Positions 27,159 through 36,510 of a DNA stretch of 64,000 bases are shown one piece after another (within the stretch, counting starts at the first letter, position 1; each line of letters begins with the position of its first letter). The DNA is from Alphaproteobacteria bacterium (GTDB lineage: Bacteria > Pseudomonadota > Alphaproteobacteria > Caulobacterales > Hyphomonadaceae). Position numbers and translations under genes: made by a program. The stretch covers positions 124,001 to 188,000 of the forward strand of contig JAAEZZ010000005.1 of the NCBI GenBank assembly GCA_018222605.1. Direction: 5' to 3'. The notes under the pieces were generated by a model, which saw only the letters and a program-made list of their open reading frames with translations, was not told the origin of the DNA and did not search any database.

Positions 27159-27297
27159 GGTGCGTCAACCGCGCCGCGATTGAACGAAGGAGATTTATAC
27201 GCAGGAAAAAATGAGGCCCGCCCCGGCGGAACGACACGCCCGTGACGGGGCATGCTTTTTTATGCGTGTAGATCTTTTTATTCAATCGGAGGGTTCG

Positions 27298-27762
27298 GTG
27301 AAGACGGCCCAAATAGAAATCCGTCCCTATAGGGCGGAAGATAATGATATTTTGAGCGACATCTGGCTGCGGGCTTCCCGTCTTGTGCATGGCTTTCTAC
27401 CGGATCAGTATCTGGTGGCACAGCAGGCGCTTGTGGCAAGCATATATCTGCCCGAAGGGGATACGTATGTGGCCGTGCAGAGCGGCAGACCTGTGGGTTT
27501 CATTGGCCTCAGAGGGGCTTATGTGGGCGGACTGTTTGTCGACCCTGCCTCGCAACGTAAGGGGACAGGCCGACGCCTGCTGGCCCGTGCCTTTGAGGCC
27601 CGCGCGTTCCTCACCCTTGGGGTTTATGCGCTGAATGATCAGGCGCGGCGCTTCTATAAATCCATCGGGTTTGAGGAAGTGGGGCGCAGCGGGACGGATG
27701 ACCAGGGCATGCCGTTTGAGGTGATCACGCTGCGCTGTGAGCGTGAAGCGGCGCGCCTCTGA
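27298..27762 (+). CDS. GNAT-family N-acetyltransferase
   Basis: The product has 154 residues. GNAT motif A is seen in GLFVDPASQRKGTGRRLLARA near residue 78, and motif B in LGVYALNDQARRFYKSIGFEEVG. The N-terminal IEIRPYRAEDNDILSDIW is typical of YafP/YiiD-like members. It transfers an acetyl group from acetyl-CoA to an amine of unknown identity. I prefer GTG 27298 because GGAGGG lies just before it; ATG 27211 or ATG 27262 in the same frame are alternatives and would add unlikely leader residues. Confidence 0.87.
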   Translation: MKTAQIEIRPYRAEDNDILSDIWLRASRLVHGFLPDQYLVAQQALVASIYLPEGDTYVAVQSGRPVGFIGLRGAYVGGLFVDPASQRKGTGRRLLARAFEARAFLTLGVYALNDQARRFYKSIGFEEVGRSGTDDQGMPFEVITLRCEREAARL

Positions 27763-27810
27763 TACGGGGCTGTACCTCGCACCGGGCATTGGCCCGGTAC
27801 ACGCTGGCAA

Positions 27811-27838
27811 TTGACTTGAGCCACGGGGCGCTTATGTA
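27811..27838 (+). promoter_or_regulatory. Probable metA promoter
   Basis: TTGACT at 27811-27816 and TATGTA at 27833-27838 with a 16-bp spacer. Transcription would start near the first base of the SAM-II aptamer. An inverted repeat CCACGGGGC / GCCCCGTGG (27821-27829 and 27841-27849) overlaps the promoter and the 5' strand of the aptamer. Confidence 0.5.
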
Positions 27839-27844
27839 AGGCCC

Positions 27845-27898
27845 CGTGGTGATTTGGTCGGTCGGCTTGCAGCCACGTTAAATAAGTTGCTAAAAGGC
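27845..27898 (+). promoter_or_regulatory. SAM-II riboswitch
   Basis: The conserved SAM-II sequence is readable: CGTGGTGATTTGG, GGCTTGCAGCCACG and AAGTTGCTAAAA, with P1 CGTGG/CCACG and the pseudoknot partner near the 3' end. It sits 70 bp before the metA start, where this S-adenosylmethionine sensor is usual in alphaproteobacteria, and should lower expression when SAM is high. Confidence 0.93.
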
Positions 27899-27967
27899 TG
27901 CGCGGTTACTCCGAACACCCTGTTGGCAAGCCTAATGTCGGCCAGAAATGTTCGTGGAGTCTTGCTT

Positions 27968-28912
27968 ATGCCCATTCGAATTCCTGACGGATTGCCCGCC
28001 CGTGACGCGCTGGTACGCGAGGGTGTGCAGGTGCTGGATGAGTCCATCGCGACGCGTCAGGATATCCGGCCCATGCAAATCGGCCTGCTAAATCTGATGC
28101 CGAACAAAATCGAGACGGAAACGCAAATCGCCCGCCTTGTTGGCGCGACGCCCCTGCAGGTGGAACTGACGCTGGTGCGTATCGGCAGCCATGTGGCGCG
28201 AAATACGTCTGAGGAGCATTTGATCTCTTTCTATCACACTTGGGAAGAGGTGAAGGATCGCAAGTTTGACGGCTTCATCATCACCGGCGCGCCGATTGAA
28301 AAACTTCCCTATGAGGAGGTTTCCTATTGGGATGAGCTGACGGAGATCTTCGAGTGGACGAAGACGCATGTGCATTCCAGCTTTTTCATCTGCTGGGGCG
28401 CGATGGCGGCGGTCAGCTATTTTCATGATGTGCCAAAGCACGTGCTGGAGCATAAGGCCTTTGGTGTTTACCGGCACCATAATCGCAAACCGGAATCGCC
28501 TTTCCTTACAGGGTTCTCGGATGATTTTTCCATCTCCGTATCCCGCTGGACTGAAGTGCGCCGGGAGGATCTGCCGAGCGATGGCTCGCTGGATGTTCTG
28601 ATGGAAAGCGACGAGACGGGGCTTTGCCTGTTGCAGGAAAATCAAGGCAACCGGCTCTATATCTTCAATCACATCGAATATGATTCCACCTCTCTTGAGG
28701 CAGAGTATCGACGCGATGTGGCGGCGGGCAAGGATATCTCCGTGCCGGCGAATTACTTCCCTGAGGATGATCCTACACGCACGCCGAAAAATCGCTGGCG
28801 GTCTCATGCTTTCCTGCTATTCGGCAACTGGATCAATCAGATGTACCAGACGACGCCGTATAATCTGGAAGATATCGGTACGGAGCAGGCGGGGGACAGT
28901 AAGGTTCGCTAG
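27968..28912 (+). CDS. metA: Homoserine O-acyltransferase, predicted acetyl-CoA type
   Basis: The product has 314 residues from ATG 27968, giving [13 protein letters not shown] as in other MetA proteins. Catalytic Cys142 is in FICWGA, and His235 and Glu237 in FNHIEYD, exactly at the family's numbering. Residue 111 is Glu (GAPIEKLP); in the published MetA comparison Glu111 marks acetyl-CoA use and Gly111 succinyl-CoA use. It makes O-acetylhomoserine, the first committed step to methionine. The SAM-II riboswitch upstream fits. An in-frame ATG at 27854 lies inside the riboswitch and is rejected. Confidence 0.96.
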   Translation: MPIRIPDGLPARDALVREGVQVLDESIATRQDIRPMQIGLLNLMPNKIETETQIARLVGATPLQVELTLVRIGSHVARNTSEEHLISFYHTWEEVKDRKFDGFIITGAPIEKLPYEEVSYWDELTEIFEWTKTHVHSSFFICWGAMAAVSYFHDVPKHVLEHKAFGVYRHHNRKPESPFLTGFSDDFSISVSRWTEVRREDLPSDGSLDVLMESDETGLCLLQENQGNRLYIFNHIEYDSTSLEAEYRRDVAAGKDISVPANYFPEDDPTRTPKNRWRSHAFLLFGNWINQMYQTTPYNLEDIGTEQAGDSKVR

Positions 28913-28915
28913 GCT

Positions 28916-29863
28916 TTATGCTCGCAGGGCCAAAAGGGGTTTGCGGCTGCCCGGTCTGGCATAGGCGGAAAGCGCGGATTGCCAGTCTTCCAAGGTGTAT
29001 ATATCCGTATCCGGCATGTTTGCTTCACGAAGCATGGGCCACAAATTCTGAAACAGGGTTTGCCAGATTTGCGGCGTGATCAGCCCCAGACTTTCGCGCA
29101 TGTGGAAGCGGGTGTGCGTCTCGCGTGCATGGGCCTCTGCCATGACCGGCTTGCCAGAGAGAAGGCCGTAGCTGACAAAGGCGCCGCCTGCAGGCATGGC
29201 ATTCAGGATGATGGAGCCAGTCTCACCGCCAAGCGCGTCTAAGGTGAGGTCAGCTTTTTCGGCGGCGGCCCTGATGCGGCTGGCATCGACAAGCGAAACA
29301 GGTTCCACGCCCATTGCCTCCAGCTCTGCCTTGCGGCTATCGGAGCGGTAGACGCCGGTAACACTCCGTGCGCCGTCTCTCCAGGCCCATTGGGCCAGCA
29401 GGCTGGCGCAGGTGGAGCCCGCCCCGGTCAGCAGGACGTGACGGTCTTTGACGGGCCATGCCTTCAACATCAAATGTACCGCAAGCGGATTAATGTAGGC
29501 GCGCGCCGCCAGAACATCCGGGATGTCATCCGGCACCGGAATCGCGAGGGCCGGGGCGGCATCGATATGTGTTTGCCATGTGCCATTCCCGCGCAGGGGC
29601 AGGACGCGCCGGCCGATCAGATGCTGATATGCCGCCGGCGCATCGGCCACATGACCAACGCCTTCATAGCCTGCGACTTGGGGTGGCTGCACGCGGTGGC
29701 GATAGGCGCCGGTAATCGGGATCAGGTCCGATGGGTTAACCGGCGCCAGCCGCATTTCAACGCGCAGCGCCCCCTCCGGACGCGGGCCAAGCGGCGCGCT
29801 CTCCAGAGACAAGCAGTCTTGCGGCGGGCCAAAATTTCGATACCAGAGGGCGCGATGTTCCAT
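28916..29863 (-). CDS. Zinc-free MDR-family oxidoreductase, enoyl reductase-like
   Basis: The product has 315 residues. The GroES-like N-terminus (LAPVNPSDLIPITGAYRHR, then AGYEGVGHV) and a Rossmann fold with LLTGAGSTCASLLAQWAW place it in the medium-chain dehydrogenase/reductase family. The motif pattern resembles mitochondrial trans-2-enoyl-CoA reductase (MECR) and quinone oxidoreductases, and no zinc site is present. The substrate is unknown. It is convergent with metA, with 3 bp between stops. Confidence 0.85.
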   Translation of the reverse strand: MEHRALWYRNFGPPQDCLSLESAPLGPRPEGALRVEMRLAPVNPSDLIPITGAYRHRVQPPQVAGYEGVGHVADAPAAYQHLIGRRVLPLRGNGTWQTHIDAAPALAIPVPDDIPDVLAARAYINPLAVHLMLKAWPVKDRHVLLTGAGSTCASLLAQWAWRDGARSVTGVYRSDSRKAELEAMGVEPVSLVDASRIRAAAEKADLTLDALGGETGSIILNAMPAGGAFVSYGLLSGKPVMAEAHARETHTRFHMRESLGLITPQIWQTLFQNLWPMLREANMPDTDIYTLEDWQSALSAYARPGSRKPLLALRA

Positions 29864-29940
29864 GCGCCGGGTGTAGCTGCCTGCCGAGGGGAAACCAAGC
29901 CGGTCTTTCCTAAGTGGTCAGTTTCGCCTGGCGCGTTGTT

Positions 29941-31320
29941 TTAGAGGGGCTGGCCCTCCGTCTTGGGTGTGGCCCGAAACAGGGAGAGTAAAATCGGGAT
30001 GGCCAGGCAGACGATCAGCATGTCCGAGATCGGGAAGGCATACCAGATGGCCTGTGCGCCTGCGGTCGCCGCCAGGGCCGCGATCAGGACAGGCAGCAGC
30101 AGAAAGGATTTTGTCAGCGTCAGAAGGGCGGCCTTTTCCGGGCGACCAATTGCCTGGCAATAGAGGGCGAGTACCAGAATGGGTCCGGTCAGGAAATAGA
30201 TCGCGGCCATGTAGCGGAGAATGCTCGCGACCTGGGTCATGACAGCTTCGTCCTGAATGAACAGCCCTGCTATGGAGTGCCCGGCAAACTGGAATAGCAA
30301 TTCCATGCCGATGCAATAGACAAAGCCGGTCAGTATGGCAAACTTCAAAGCGCTCTGTGCACGACTTATTTGATCGGCGCCCCAATTATTCCCGGCGACA
30401 CTTTGCAAGGCCAGGGCAAAGGCCATGTTAGGCAGGAAAGCAAACCCCATGACACGCGTCACGATGCCATAGGCGGCAATCGTATCGGCATAGGCTTCAG
30501 TCGCGGTCAGCCGCAAGGCGAGGATCACGCAGAAGGAAACAAGCGCCATGCCGATGAAGCTGAGGCTGAGCGGCGCGCCGAGGGCAAGGATGTTCGCCCA
30601 GCCTCCTCTCCAGCTTTTGGTGAGCAGGCTGGAGATGGGAAGCGTACCCATCCCGCTTGCGCGGAGGAACAGGAGCAGGCCGAGCCCCGCGCCCTGCGCC
30701 AGCACAGTGCCCCAGGCTGAGCCTGCAACGCCCATATTCAGCTGTCTGATCAAGATATAGTTCAAGACAATGTTCGCGAAAGTCACGCCCACCGATAGCA
30801 GGGCCACCAGTCCGGCGCGGCCTTCATTACGCCAGGTGTCTGCGTGCAGACCGAGGGCAAACTGAAGTGGTGTGCCGGCGACCGTGATGCCAAGATAGAC
30901 AAGTGCCATCTGTGCGACGCGCTCGTTTTGGGCCGCGAGCTGTTCCATCAGACCGGGCCCAAGGCAGGCGAAGATCAGTATCGTGATGGCTGACAGGGCA
31001 AGGGCCAGGCCATGGGCGCGCGCGAACGTGGAACCTGCCGCGTCAGTCTCCCCCGCGCCGAGCTGGCGTGCGAGGAGACTGGACATGCCGCCGCTGACAA
31101 GTGCCGACATGGCAATCAGAACCATGATGACCGGGAAAGCGAGGCCAATGGCCGTCATCGCGTCTGCGCCCACGAATTGGCCCAGAAAGGCGGCATCAAT
31201 GATGTTTTGCAGGCCGTTCATCAGCATGATCAGCATCATGGGCAAGGCGTTTGCCATGAAGACGCGCAGCGGCGGCTGGTGCAGAAATGTATTATCGGGT
31301 GATGGTCTCAAAGACATCAC
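29941..31320 (-). CDS. MATE-family efflux transporter
   Basis: The product has 459 residues with 12 predicted membrane helices in two related six-helix halves (for example NALPMMLIMLMNGLQNIIDA in the first and ILALGAPLSLSFIGMALVSF in the second). Segments such as AAFLGQFVGADAMTAIGLAF and SLLARQLGAGETDAA are characteristic of MATE proteins. They export cationic drugs or toxic metabolites in exchange for Na+ or H+. Two adjacent in-frame ATG codons open the frame. The 336-bp upstream region contains no recognised regulatory RNA. Confidence 0.93.
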   Translation of the reverse strand: MMSLRPSPDNTFLHQPPLRVFMANALPMMLIMLMNGLQNIIDAAFLGQFVGADAMTAIGLAFPVIMVLIAMSALVSGGMSSLLARQLGAGETDAAGSTFARAHGLALALSAITILIFACLGPGLMEQLAAQNERVAQMALVYLGITVAGTPLQFALGLHADTWRNEGRAGLVALLSVGVTFANIVLNYILIRQLNMGVAGSAWGTVLAQGAGLGLLLFLRASGMGTLPISSLLTKSWRGGWANILALGAPLSLSFIGMALVSFCVILALRLTATEAYADTIAAYGIVTRVMGFAFLPNMAFALALQSVAGNNWGADQISRAQSALKFAILTGFVYCIGMELLFQFAGHSIAGLFIQDEAVMTQVASILRYMAAIYFLTGPILVLALYCQAIGRPEKAALLTLTKSFLLLPVLIAALAATAGAQAIWYAFPISDMLIVCLAIPILLSLFRATPKTEGQPL

Positions 31321-31656
31321 TCACTCCTCAAGAGCGCATTCCGATCATGATGGGGGCCTGCATTGCCCACCGCCGAAATGCTTCGAGGGTGAGGGAGGGG
31401 AGATCATCTTGTGACTGAACTTCACCGGGACATATGTCTGCAGGCGGCAGGTGTTCAGAACCTTCGCTGGGCCAGTAGGCCGGAACGTGGGGGATGTCAA
31501 TTGGGGACCGGAGAGATCTTTCGCGGGTGTTCAATCATTTATTGACGGGAATGGCTCTCGTCTCCGTGACGAGCTAAGCTCGGCCTCGGTCAAGCGGAGG
31601 AGGGGGGGGCGGCATGCTCAGGACCCCGCCGCAATTTGGCTCTGGGTCTCGGTCGG
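31321..31656. other. Intergenic region between MATE gene and low-GC patch
   Basis: About 336 bases without a supported gene. A short TTG-started frame on the minus strand and an ATG-started frame on the plus strand lack convincing signals or protein character. A run of eight G lies at about 31602-31609. I see no repeat of the tRNA-Pro 3' end. Confidence 0.5.
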
Positions 31657-32421
31657 TCAGACCTTGAACGTCTCCATTCCGCCATCCAACAGTCTTAAAA
31701 GCTCATCTGAAACGGGCGATGGCTTGCTTATGTCGAATACATGAAGATCAATTCCAATATCAGCGACTGGCCTGACCAATATCTCGGCATTCTCAGCCTC
31801 GAAAAAATACACGTCTCTGCCCAATTCAGCCGGAGCGCCAAAACACTGGCAAGCTTCGGCAAAAAACGCCTCTGCATCAGAGGAGTCCGAACTCAGGGCA
31901 CGACCTGCCTTCGTCAATTTTTGTCCGAAGAAGCGCAAGGCGAAGGAAATGAGGCTGAGATCGCCATATGGGCTACGCGTGAGCTCTTGCTTCCCCTTGA
32001 CCCTATGCAGCGAATAGTTTGCTGTTGGACAGGGCGAATATGCTTGCTGCGACGCCAGAATTGAAAAGTATGATCGAAAACTTCGAGTTTCCATAAAAGT
32101 GAGCCCTTCATACAAAGGGTCGATGTCGTTCAAATCCCTTAACTCCAAGCGATACTGGCAGGGATCCGTTGGCTTCAGTTTTCCTTTCTCACCGGCCAGC
32201 GCCTCGAAAACTTCGCTGGCAGCGACATCTGCGATGAACCTCAAAAACGATTTAACCTCTTGCCCCAGCGGAGCTTTGAAAACGGTTTCTGCCTTATGCC
32301 AAATCTCTGCACGCTTGTGGCTTGCGGATATCGTAACCCCGTATTTTGCCTCCACCATGTCATGTAGCGCATTGAAATGTCCGTCATGATCATCTGCGCC
32401 CAGGCCCGTAAAATAACCCAC
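31657..32421 (-). CDS. Hypothetical protein in low-GC patch
   Basis: The product has 254 residues, soluble, with no signal peptide, helix pair or domain that I recognise. It starts MGYFTGLGADDHDGHFNAL. Base composition is clearly more A/T than neighbours (28 of 60 G+C in one counted line), which with the unknown content suggests transfer. It lies downstream of another unknown gene on the same strand and then of tRNA-Pro. Homology search would be needed to say anything on function. Confidence 0.65.
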   Translation of the reverse strand: MGYFTGLGADDHDGHFNALHDMVEAKYGVTISASHKRAEIWHKAETVFKAPLGQEVKSFLRFIADVAASEVFEALAGEKGKLKPTDPCQYRLELRDLNDIDPLYEGLTFMETRSFRSYFSILASQQAYSPCPTANYSLHRVKGKQELTRSPYGDLSLISFALRFFGQKLTKAGRALSSDSSDAEAFFAEACQCFGAPAELGRDVYFFEAENAEILVRPVADIGIDLHVFDISKPSPVSDELLRLLDGGMETFKV

Positions 32422-32480
32422 TGAAAAGCACCTTGTTGCTGCGTTGCGTTTGGTTCAAGCCGAGCGATTATCCGCTGTTT

Positions 32481-33008
32481 TCATTGCTCGGACTTCAGGA
32501 GCTTTCCAAACGACATATGTATCTTGCGATCTCTATCGGACATCGTGTCGCCTTTGCGCCAAGTGGATACGCGCATGGTTTTCGTTGGACCCACGGAGAC
32601 CGTAGTCACATGGATATAGGATATGCCATCCCGAGACACGCGTGCTGCGTATACGACGTTTCCAGACGGCAGCCTTCCTATCTTCAAAACAGCGAAGTCG
32701 TCGGTTTTTTCTCTGTCTGAATTGGATATGATACGCGCTGCGCGCTCGCTGTCCCAGCCGTCATTTGTTCCCCCATCATAAAATATTACGCTAGCGGCAA
32801 AATCCTCCGGGGTGTTGTAGAAGGTGTGCGTATCCCCCTCGGCTTTACGCAACTCCCATGGCGTACCGTCGACACATATCGACATACCCAGTGGCTTGTT
32901 GAGAGGCGTACAAGCTAAAGCAGATTGTAAGGGCAGGCATAGACAGCACGCAGTGAACGCTAGCTTCGGAAGGCAGGTTTTCTCGACTATTGAGTTCAAA
33001 AAAAACAT
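32481..33008 (-). CDS. Hypothetical exported protein in low-GC patch
   Basis: The product has 175 residues from ATG 33008. A hydrophobic stretch (KLAFTACCLCLPLQSALA) followed by Cys forms a signal peptide or lipoprotein-like leader near residues 15-35. The mature part is soluble with no domain I recognise. The frame is open to 33143; the extra residues lack a sensible leader, but ATG 33068 also exists and the start is uncertain. Codon use and A/T content resemble the downstream unknown gene. It lies immediately beyond the 3' end of tRNA-Pro. Confidence 0.55.
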   Translation of the reverse strand: MFFLNSIVEKTCLPKLAFTACCLCLPLQSALACTPLNKPLGMSICVDGTPWELRKAEGDTHTFYNTPEDFAASVIFYDGGTNDGWDSERAARIISNSDREKTDDFAVLKIGRLPSGNVVYAARVSRDGISYIHVTTVSVGPTKTMRVSTWRKGDTMSDRDRKIHMSFGKLLKSEQ

Positions 33009-33186
33009 TTTAGGTGACGTACATTGCACAAAACCGAAGAACAGCTTGAGGCGCCGGAGTATCATCATCGTGACGCCCCGGCAATTTGTGTTGGTGTTTG
33101 GCACATCATCCACGATGTCCGCTCGTCCGCGCGCATTATGCACGTTTCTCCCCGGATTGGGGATTTGGAAAAGCGTAATGAAAACA

Positions 33187-33263
33187 TGGTCGGAGTGAGA
33201 GGATTCGAACCTCCGGCCCCTGCCTCCCGAAGACAGTGCTCTACCAGGCTGAGCTACACTCCG
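33187..33263 (-). tRNA. tRNA-Pro (CGG)
   Basis: The 77-nt minus-strand gene begins CGGAGTGTAGCTCAGC and ends CACTCCGACCA with CCA encoded. Acceptor, D, anticodon, variable and T arms fold as expected (GGTTCGAATCC T loop). The anticodon loop is TT-CGG-GA, giving anticodon CGG. Confidence 0.96.
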
Positions 33264-33330
33264 TGCCGAAGAACGGGGTGTTTACGCCTGCGTGCGGAAT
33301 TTGCAAGGGGGCAATCTGAGTTTCGGTGGT

Positions 33331-33999
33331 TTAGCCGACAACAGGAAGCAGTGGCTCGTCCGCGCCGGGGCTCCAGGGTTCGTATTTTGTCATGATACCC
33401 TTGAAGAGATGGCTCTGCTTGTGGCCCTCAAGCCAGGCCTGGACATAGGGCAGGGGCTGGTCATTGAACCAGTCCATATCGGTATGGGCGAACTGGCGCA
33501 CGAAGGGGAAGATTGCGATATCGGCCAGGCTGCGCGTCTTGCGGACGAGCTGTCCGCCATTCGCGGCGATACGCGAGTCGAGGTCAGCGAGCACTTCCAG
33601 CCCTTCCGAGCGTGCGGCGCCCGGCACGAGGCTCTCGGCCGCATAGCGGTTTGGGTATTTGTAGCGGTCCAGCGCCTGCTTGAAGCGGCCGTCATTGCGG
33701 GCGATCAGCTCTGCGGTCGTCTGCGGGTCTGCGGCTGTCCAGCCTTCGGGGTCATTTTGTGCGAGGGCCCAGCGCATGACGTCCAGGCTCTCATCGACGA
33801 CGGTGCCAGACAGGGTGACAAGAACCGGCACAGTGCCTTTCGGGCTCGCCTCAAGCATCTCAGCGGGCTTGTCTTTCAGCACAATTTCGCGGACGCGGAC
33901 GGGAATTCCGGCCATGGACAGGCCCATACGGGCGCGCATGGCATAGGGGCAGCGGCGGAAACTGTAGAGAGTATGCGGGGCGGCGGAGTCTGGCGTCAT
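33331..33999 (-). CDS. Glutathione S-transferase family protein
   Basis: The product has 222 residues. The thioredoxin-like N-terminal domain carries RRCPYAMRAR near residue 16, where Cys is the likely thiol-active residue. The cis-Pro is in GTVPVL near residue 57, then the DESLDVMRWAL segment. The C-terminal helical domain follows with NGGQLVRKTRSLADIAIFPF. Cys at the active site points to an Omega/Beta-like or glutaredoxin-like GST. The start overlaps the upstream GFA gene by 4 bp (ATGA). Confidence 0.9.
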   Translation of the reverse strand: MTPDSAAPHTLYSFRRCPYAMRARMGLSMAGIPVRVREIVLKDKPAEMLEASPKGTVPVLVTLSGTVVDESLDVMRWALAQNDPEGWTAADPQTTAELIARNDGRFKQALDRYKYPNRYAAESLVPGAARSEGLEVLADLDSRIAANGGQLVRKTRSLADIAIFPFVRQFAHTDMDWFNDQPLPYVQAWLEGHKQSHLFKGIMTKYEPWSPGADEPLLPVVG

Positions 34000-34397
34000 T
34001 TCGTGGGGAATCCTTCCGGAAATTCCGGAAGCTGCTGTTTCGGATCATACCAACTGGCGCAATCTGACCGCCAGATATGGCCCAGCGCATTGCCCTCGAT
34101 CTCGGTATCGAGACAGCCGAGCCGCAACAGCACGACGGGCTGGTCCATCCGCTCCGCCATGATTTGCGAGCCGCATTTGCTACAGAAGTTCCGGAACTTG
34201 CCTGCACTTGATTCAAAGCGGTTCAGCGCTTCCTTGCCTACGGTCCAGCGGAAGGCGCTGCGCGGCACGGGCATGACCGAGGAAAATGCCGTTCCATGTG
34301 CCTTCCGGCATGTCTGGCAATGACAATGAACAATCGGGCTGGCTTCGGTGTCCACTTCGTAGCGGACGACGCCGCAGAGACAGCTGCCTTCAAGCAT
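33996..34397 (-). CDS. GFA-family protein, predicted zinc-binding
   Basis: The product has 133 residues. All the family Cys are present: [12 protein letters not shown] near residue 4, [11 protein letters not shown] and [10 protein letters not shown], forming the zinc sites of the Gfa fold (glutathione-dependent formaldehyde-activating enzyme). Most members have not been shown to act on formaldehyde. The ATG at 34397 overlaps the end of trhO by 8 bp; the frame is open further upstream but that part lies inside trhO. It overlaps the GST gene at the other end, so the three form one tight operon. Confidence 0.93.
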   Translation of the reverse strand: MLEGSCLCGVVRYEVDTEASPIVHCHCQTCRKAHGTAFSSVMPVPRSAFRWTVGKEALNRFESSAGKFRNFCSKCGSQIMAERMDQPVVLLRLGCLDTEIEGNALGHIWRSDCASWYDPKQQLPEFPEGFPTK

Positions 34398-35373
34398 TCT
34401 CGGTTCTGGCCTCTTCTTCGGTTTTGCCGGTGTCCTCGCTTCGGCGGGCCTCCGCCTCTGGTCCCATATGTTGCTGGCCGCGCTTGCGGGCAAGGTCGAT
34501 CTGTTTTTGGCGCTCGGCAAAACGGGCGCGCTGTTCGTCCGTCATCTCGTCCACGCAGTGCGGGCAGGAGACGCCCGGCACATAGGCGGCGGCCTGCTTG
34601 TCTTCCTCGGTGATCGGGCGCTTGCAGGCATGGCACATGTCATAGCTGCCGGGGGTGAGATCATGCTTTACGGAGACGCGCTCATCAAAGACGAAGCACT
34701 CCCCGCGCCACAGGCTTTTCTCTTCCGGCACGGTTTCGAGGTATTTCAGGATGCCGCCATTGAGATGGTAGACATCGTCAATACCTTCGGCCTTCACAAA
34801 GCTGGTCGCCTTCTCACAGCGGATGCCGCCGGTGCAGAACATGGCGATCTTCGGCGTGCGGCCTTCGGATTCGAGCTTGCTCCGGAAGTCGCGGAACCAG
34901 TCCGGGAATTCGCGGAAGGTCTTGGTGCGGGGGTCGATCGCGCCTTCGAACGTGCCGATGGCATATTCGTAATCATTGCGCGTATCGATCAGCACAGTGT
35001 CGGGATCTGAGATCAACTCGTTCCAGGCGTCCGGGTCCAGATAGGTGCCGACCAGGGCATTCGGATCTGTGCCCGGGATACCCATGGTGACAATCTCTTT
35101 CTTCAGGCGCACTTTCAGGCGCAGGAAAGGCATCTCGTCCGCCTGAGAAAATTTCGCTTCAAGTGTCTCGGCGCCGGGCAAGGCGCGCAGCGTGGCAAGC
35201 GCGGTCTCGATGCCCTCGGCAGGGCCGGCAATCGTGCCGTTCACGCCCTCGGCCGCGATCAGGACTGTGCCCTTCACGCCAGCCGCGTCCAGCGTGTCCG
35301 CCAGTCGGGCGCGATGGGACTCAAAGTCCGGAAAGGAAAAGAATTTGTAGAAGGCGGCAATCGTGTAGGTCAT
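34390..35373 (-). CDS. trhO: tRNA uridine(34) hydroxylase
   Basis: The product has 327 residues. The N-terminal UPF0176 domain ([16 protein letters not shown]), then a rhodanese domain with [15 protein letters not shown] near residue 177 whose first Cys is the likely active residue, and a Cys-rich end ([18 protein letters not shown]). TrhO (YceA/YbfQ) makes 5-hydroxyuridine at position 34 of tRNAs in an oxygen-dependent way. The Cys-rich C-terminus may bind zinc. It is followed by GFA and GST genes on the same strand with overlaps. Confidence 0.94.
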   Translation of the reverse strand: MTYTIAAFYKFFSFPDFESHRARLADTLDAAGVKGTVLIAAEGVNGTIAGPAEGIETALATLRALPGAETLEAKFSQADEMPFLRLKVRLKKEIVTMGIPGTDPNALVGTYLDPDAWNELISDPDTVLIDTRNDYEYAIGTFEGAIDPRTKTFREFPDWFRDFRSKLESEGRTPKIAMFCTGGIRCEKATSFVKAEGIDDVYHLNGGILKYLETVPEEKSLWRGECFVFDERVSVKHDLTPGSYDMCHACKRPITEEDKQAAAYVPGVSCPHCVDEMTDEQRARFAERQKQIDLARKRGQQHMGPEAEARRSEDTGKTEEEARTENA

Positions 35374-35438
35374 GGCGGTACTTATGGCAGATTACGGGGC
35401 GAATTTGAATGATACGGTACAGAGCCCCTGTGGTGAGC

Positions 35439-36398
35439 TCAGGCCTTTTCAGGCTCTGACAGGATACGCGGCAGCTTGAAGGTGACGGTCTCGCGGGCGG
35501 TTTCGACGCTGTCGAGCGTGACGTCGAAACGCTCCCGGCAGGCATTGATGACGCCCTGAACCAGATCTTCCGGCGCGCTGGCCCCGGCGGTCAGGCCCAG
35601 CAGGTTTACGCCCTCAAACCAGTCCCAGTTGATATTCTCGGCGCTGGCGATCAGTTCGGAGCGGCTGGCCCCGGCGCGTACGGCCACTTCAACCAGGCGC
35701 TTGGAATTGGAGCTGGTCTCTGCGCCGATCACCAGCACGAGGTCTGCACCCTGGCCGATCACCTTGACCGCGTCCTGGCGGTTGGTGGTGGCGTAGCAGA
35801 TGTCTTCCTTGTGGGGGCTGGCAATGCCGGGGAAGCGGGCCTGAAGCGCAGCGACGATGTCTGCCGTATCATCCACAGACAGCGTGGTCTGGGTGACGAA
35901 GGCGACATTGGCCGGGTCCCTCGGCTCAAAGCTTTCGACGTCTTCCACGGTTTCGATCAGGGTGATCGTGTCATTCGGCAGCTGGCCCATCGTGCCGATG
36001 ACTTCCGGGTGGCCGGCATGGCCGATCAGGACGATCTCGCGGCCCTCACGGTGATGGCGCTCGGCTTCGACATGCACCTTGGAGACCAGCGGACAGGTCG
36101 CGTCGACAAAGATCATATTGCGGCGCTGGGCCTCGGCGGGCACGGATTTCGGCACGCCATGAGCGGAAAAGATGACCGGGCGGTCTTCCGGGCATTCATC
36201 CAGCTCTTCCACGAAGACAGCGCCCATTTCCTCCAGCCGGGAGACGACATGGGCATTATGGACAATCTCGTGACGCACATAGACGGGCGCACCCCATTTG
36301 CCGAGCGCTTCCTCGACAATCTGGATGGCGCGGTCGACCCCGGCGCAGAATCCCCGTGGGGCGGCCAGGCGTATGATAAGGGGGCGGCGATCGATCAT
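35439..36398 (-). CDS. ispH: 4-hydroxy-3-methylbut-2-enyl diphosphate reductase
   Basis: The product has 319 residues. The three iron-sulfur Cys are visible: Cys18 in [12 protein letters not shown], one in [11 protein letters not shown] and one in [11 protein letters not shown]. Conserved His-containing segments are [12 protein letters not shown] and [10 protein letters not shown]. IspH is the last enzyme of the MEP pathway and makes IPP and DMAPP from HMBPP. It is divergent from the lipoprotein gene at 36511. Confidence 0.96.
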   Translation of the reverse strand: MIDRRPLIIRLAAPRGFCAGVDRAIQIVEEALGKWGAPVYVRHEIVHNAHVVSRLEEMGAVFVEELDECPEDRPVIFSAHGVPKSVPAEAQRRNMIFVDATCPLVSKVHVEAERHHREGREIVLIGHAGHPEVIGTMGQLPNDTITLIETVEDVESFEPRDPANVAFVTQTTLSVDDTADIVAALQARFPGIASPHKEDICYATTNRQDAVKVIGQGADLVLVIGAETSSNSKRLVEVAVRAGASRSELIASAENINWDWFEGVNLLGLTAGASAPEDLVQGVINACRERFDVTLDSVETARETVTFKLPRILSEPEKA

Positions 36399-36510
36399 TT
36401 CATCCAGTCTCCTGCCTGCAGGCGTTGCGCCGAGGCGATTGGGCCTTTAACACATCTCCACCAACACATGGACACGCCATTGCACAAGGCCAAGAAGGAC
36501 TCGCCGACGC

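Noticed and set aside
27238-27261. Possible terminator after alaS
   Set aside because: Only about four clear base pairs precede the T-run at 27255-27261; too weak.
31328-31534. Short minus-strand frame after the MATE gene
   Set aside because: It starts with TTG, has no ribosome-binding site and no family features.
31451-31744. Short plus-strand frame overlapping the unknown gene at 31657
   Set aside because: It overlaps a better-supported gene and has no ribosome-binding site or protein-like features.
33187-33263. Attachment-site duplication of the tRNA-Pro end
   Set aside because: I looked in the low-GC patch and the region near 31321-31656 and saw no repeat of the last tRNA bases; an island claim therefore rests on composition only.
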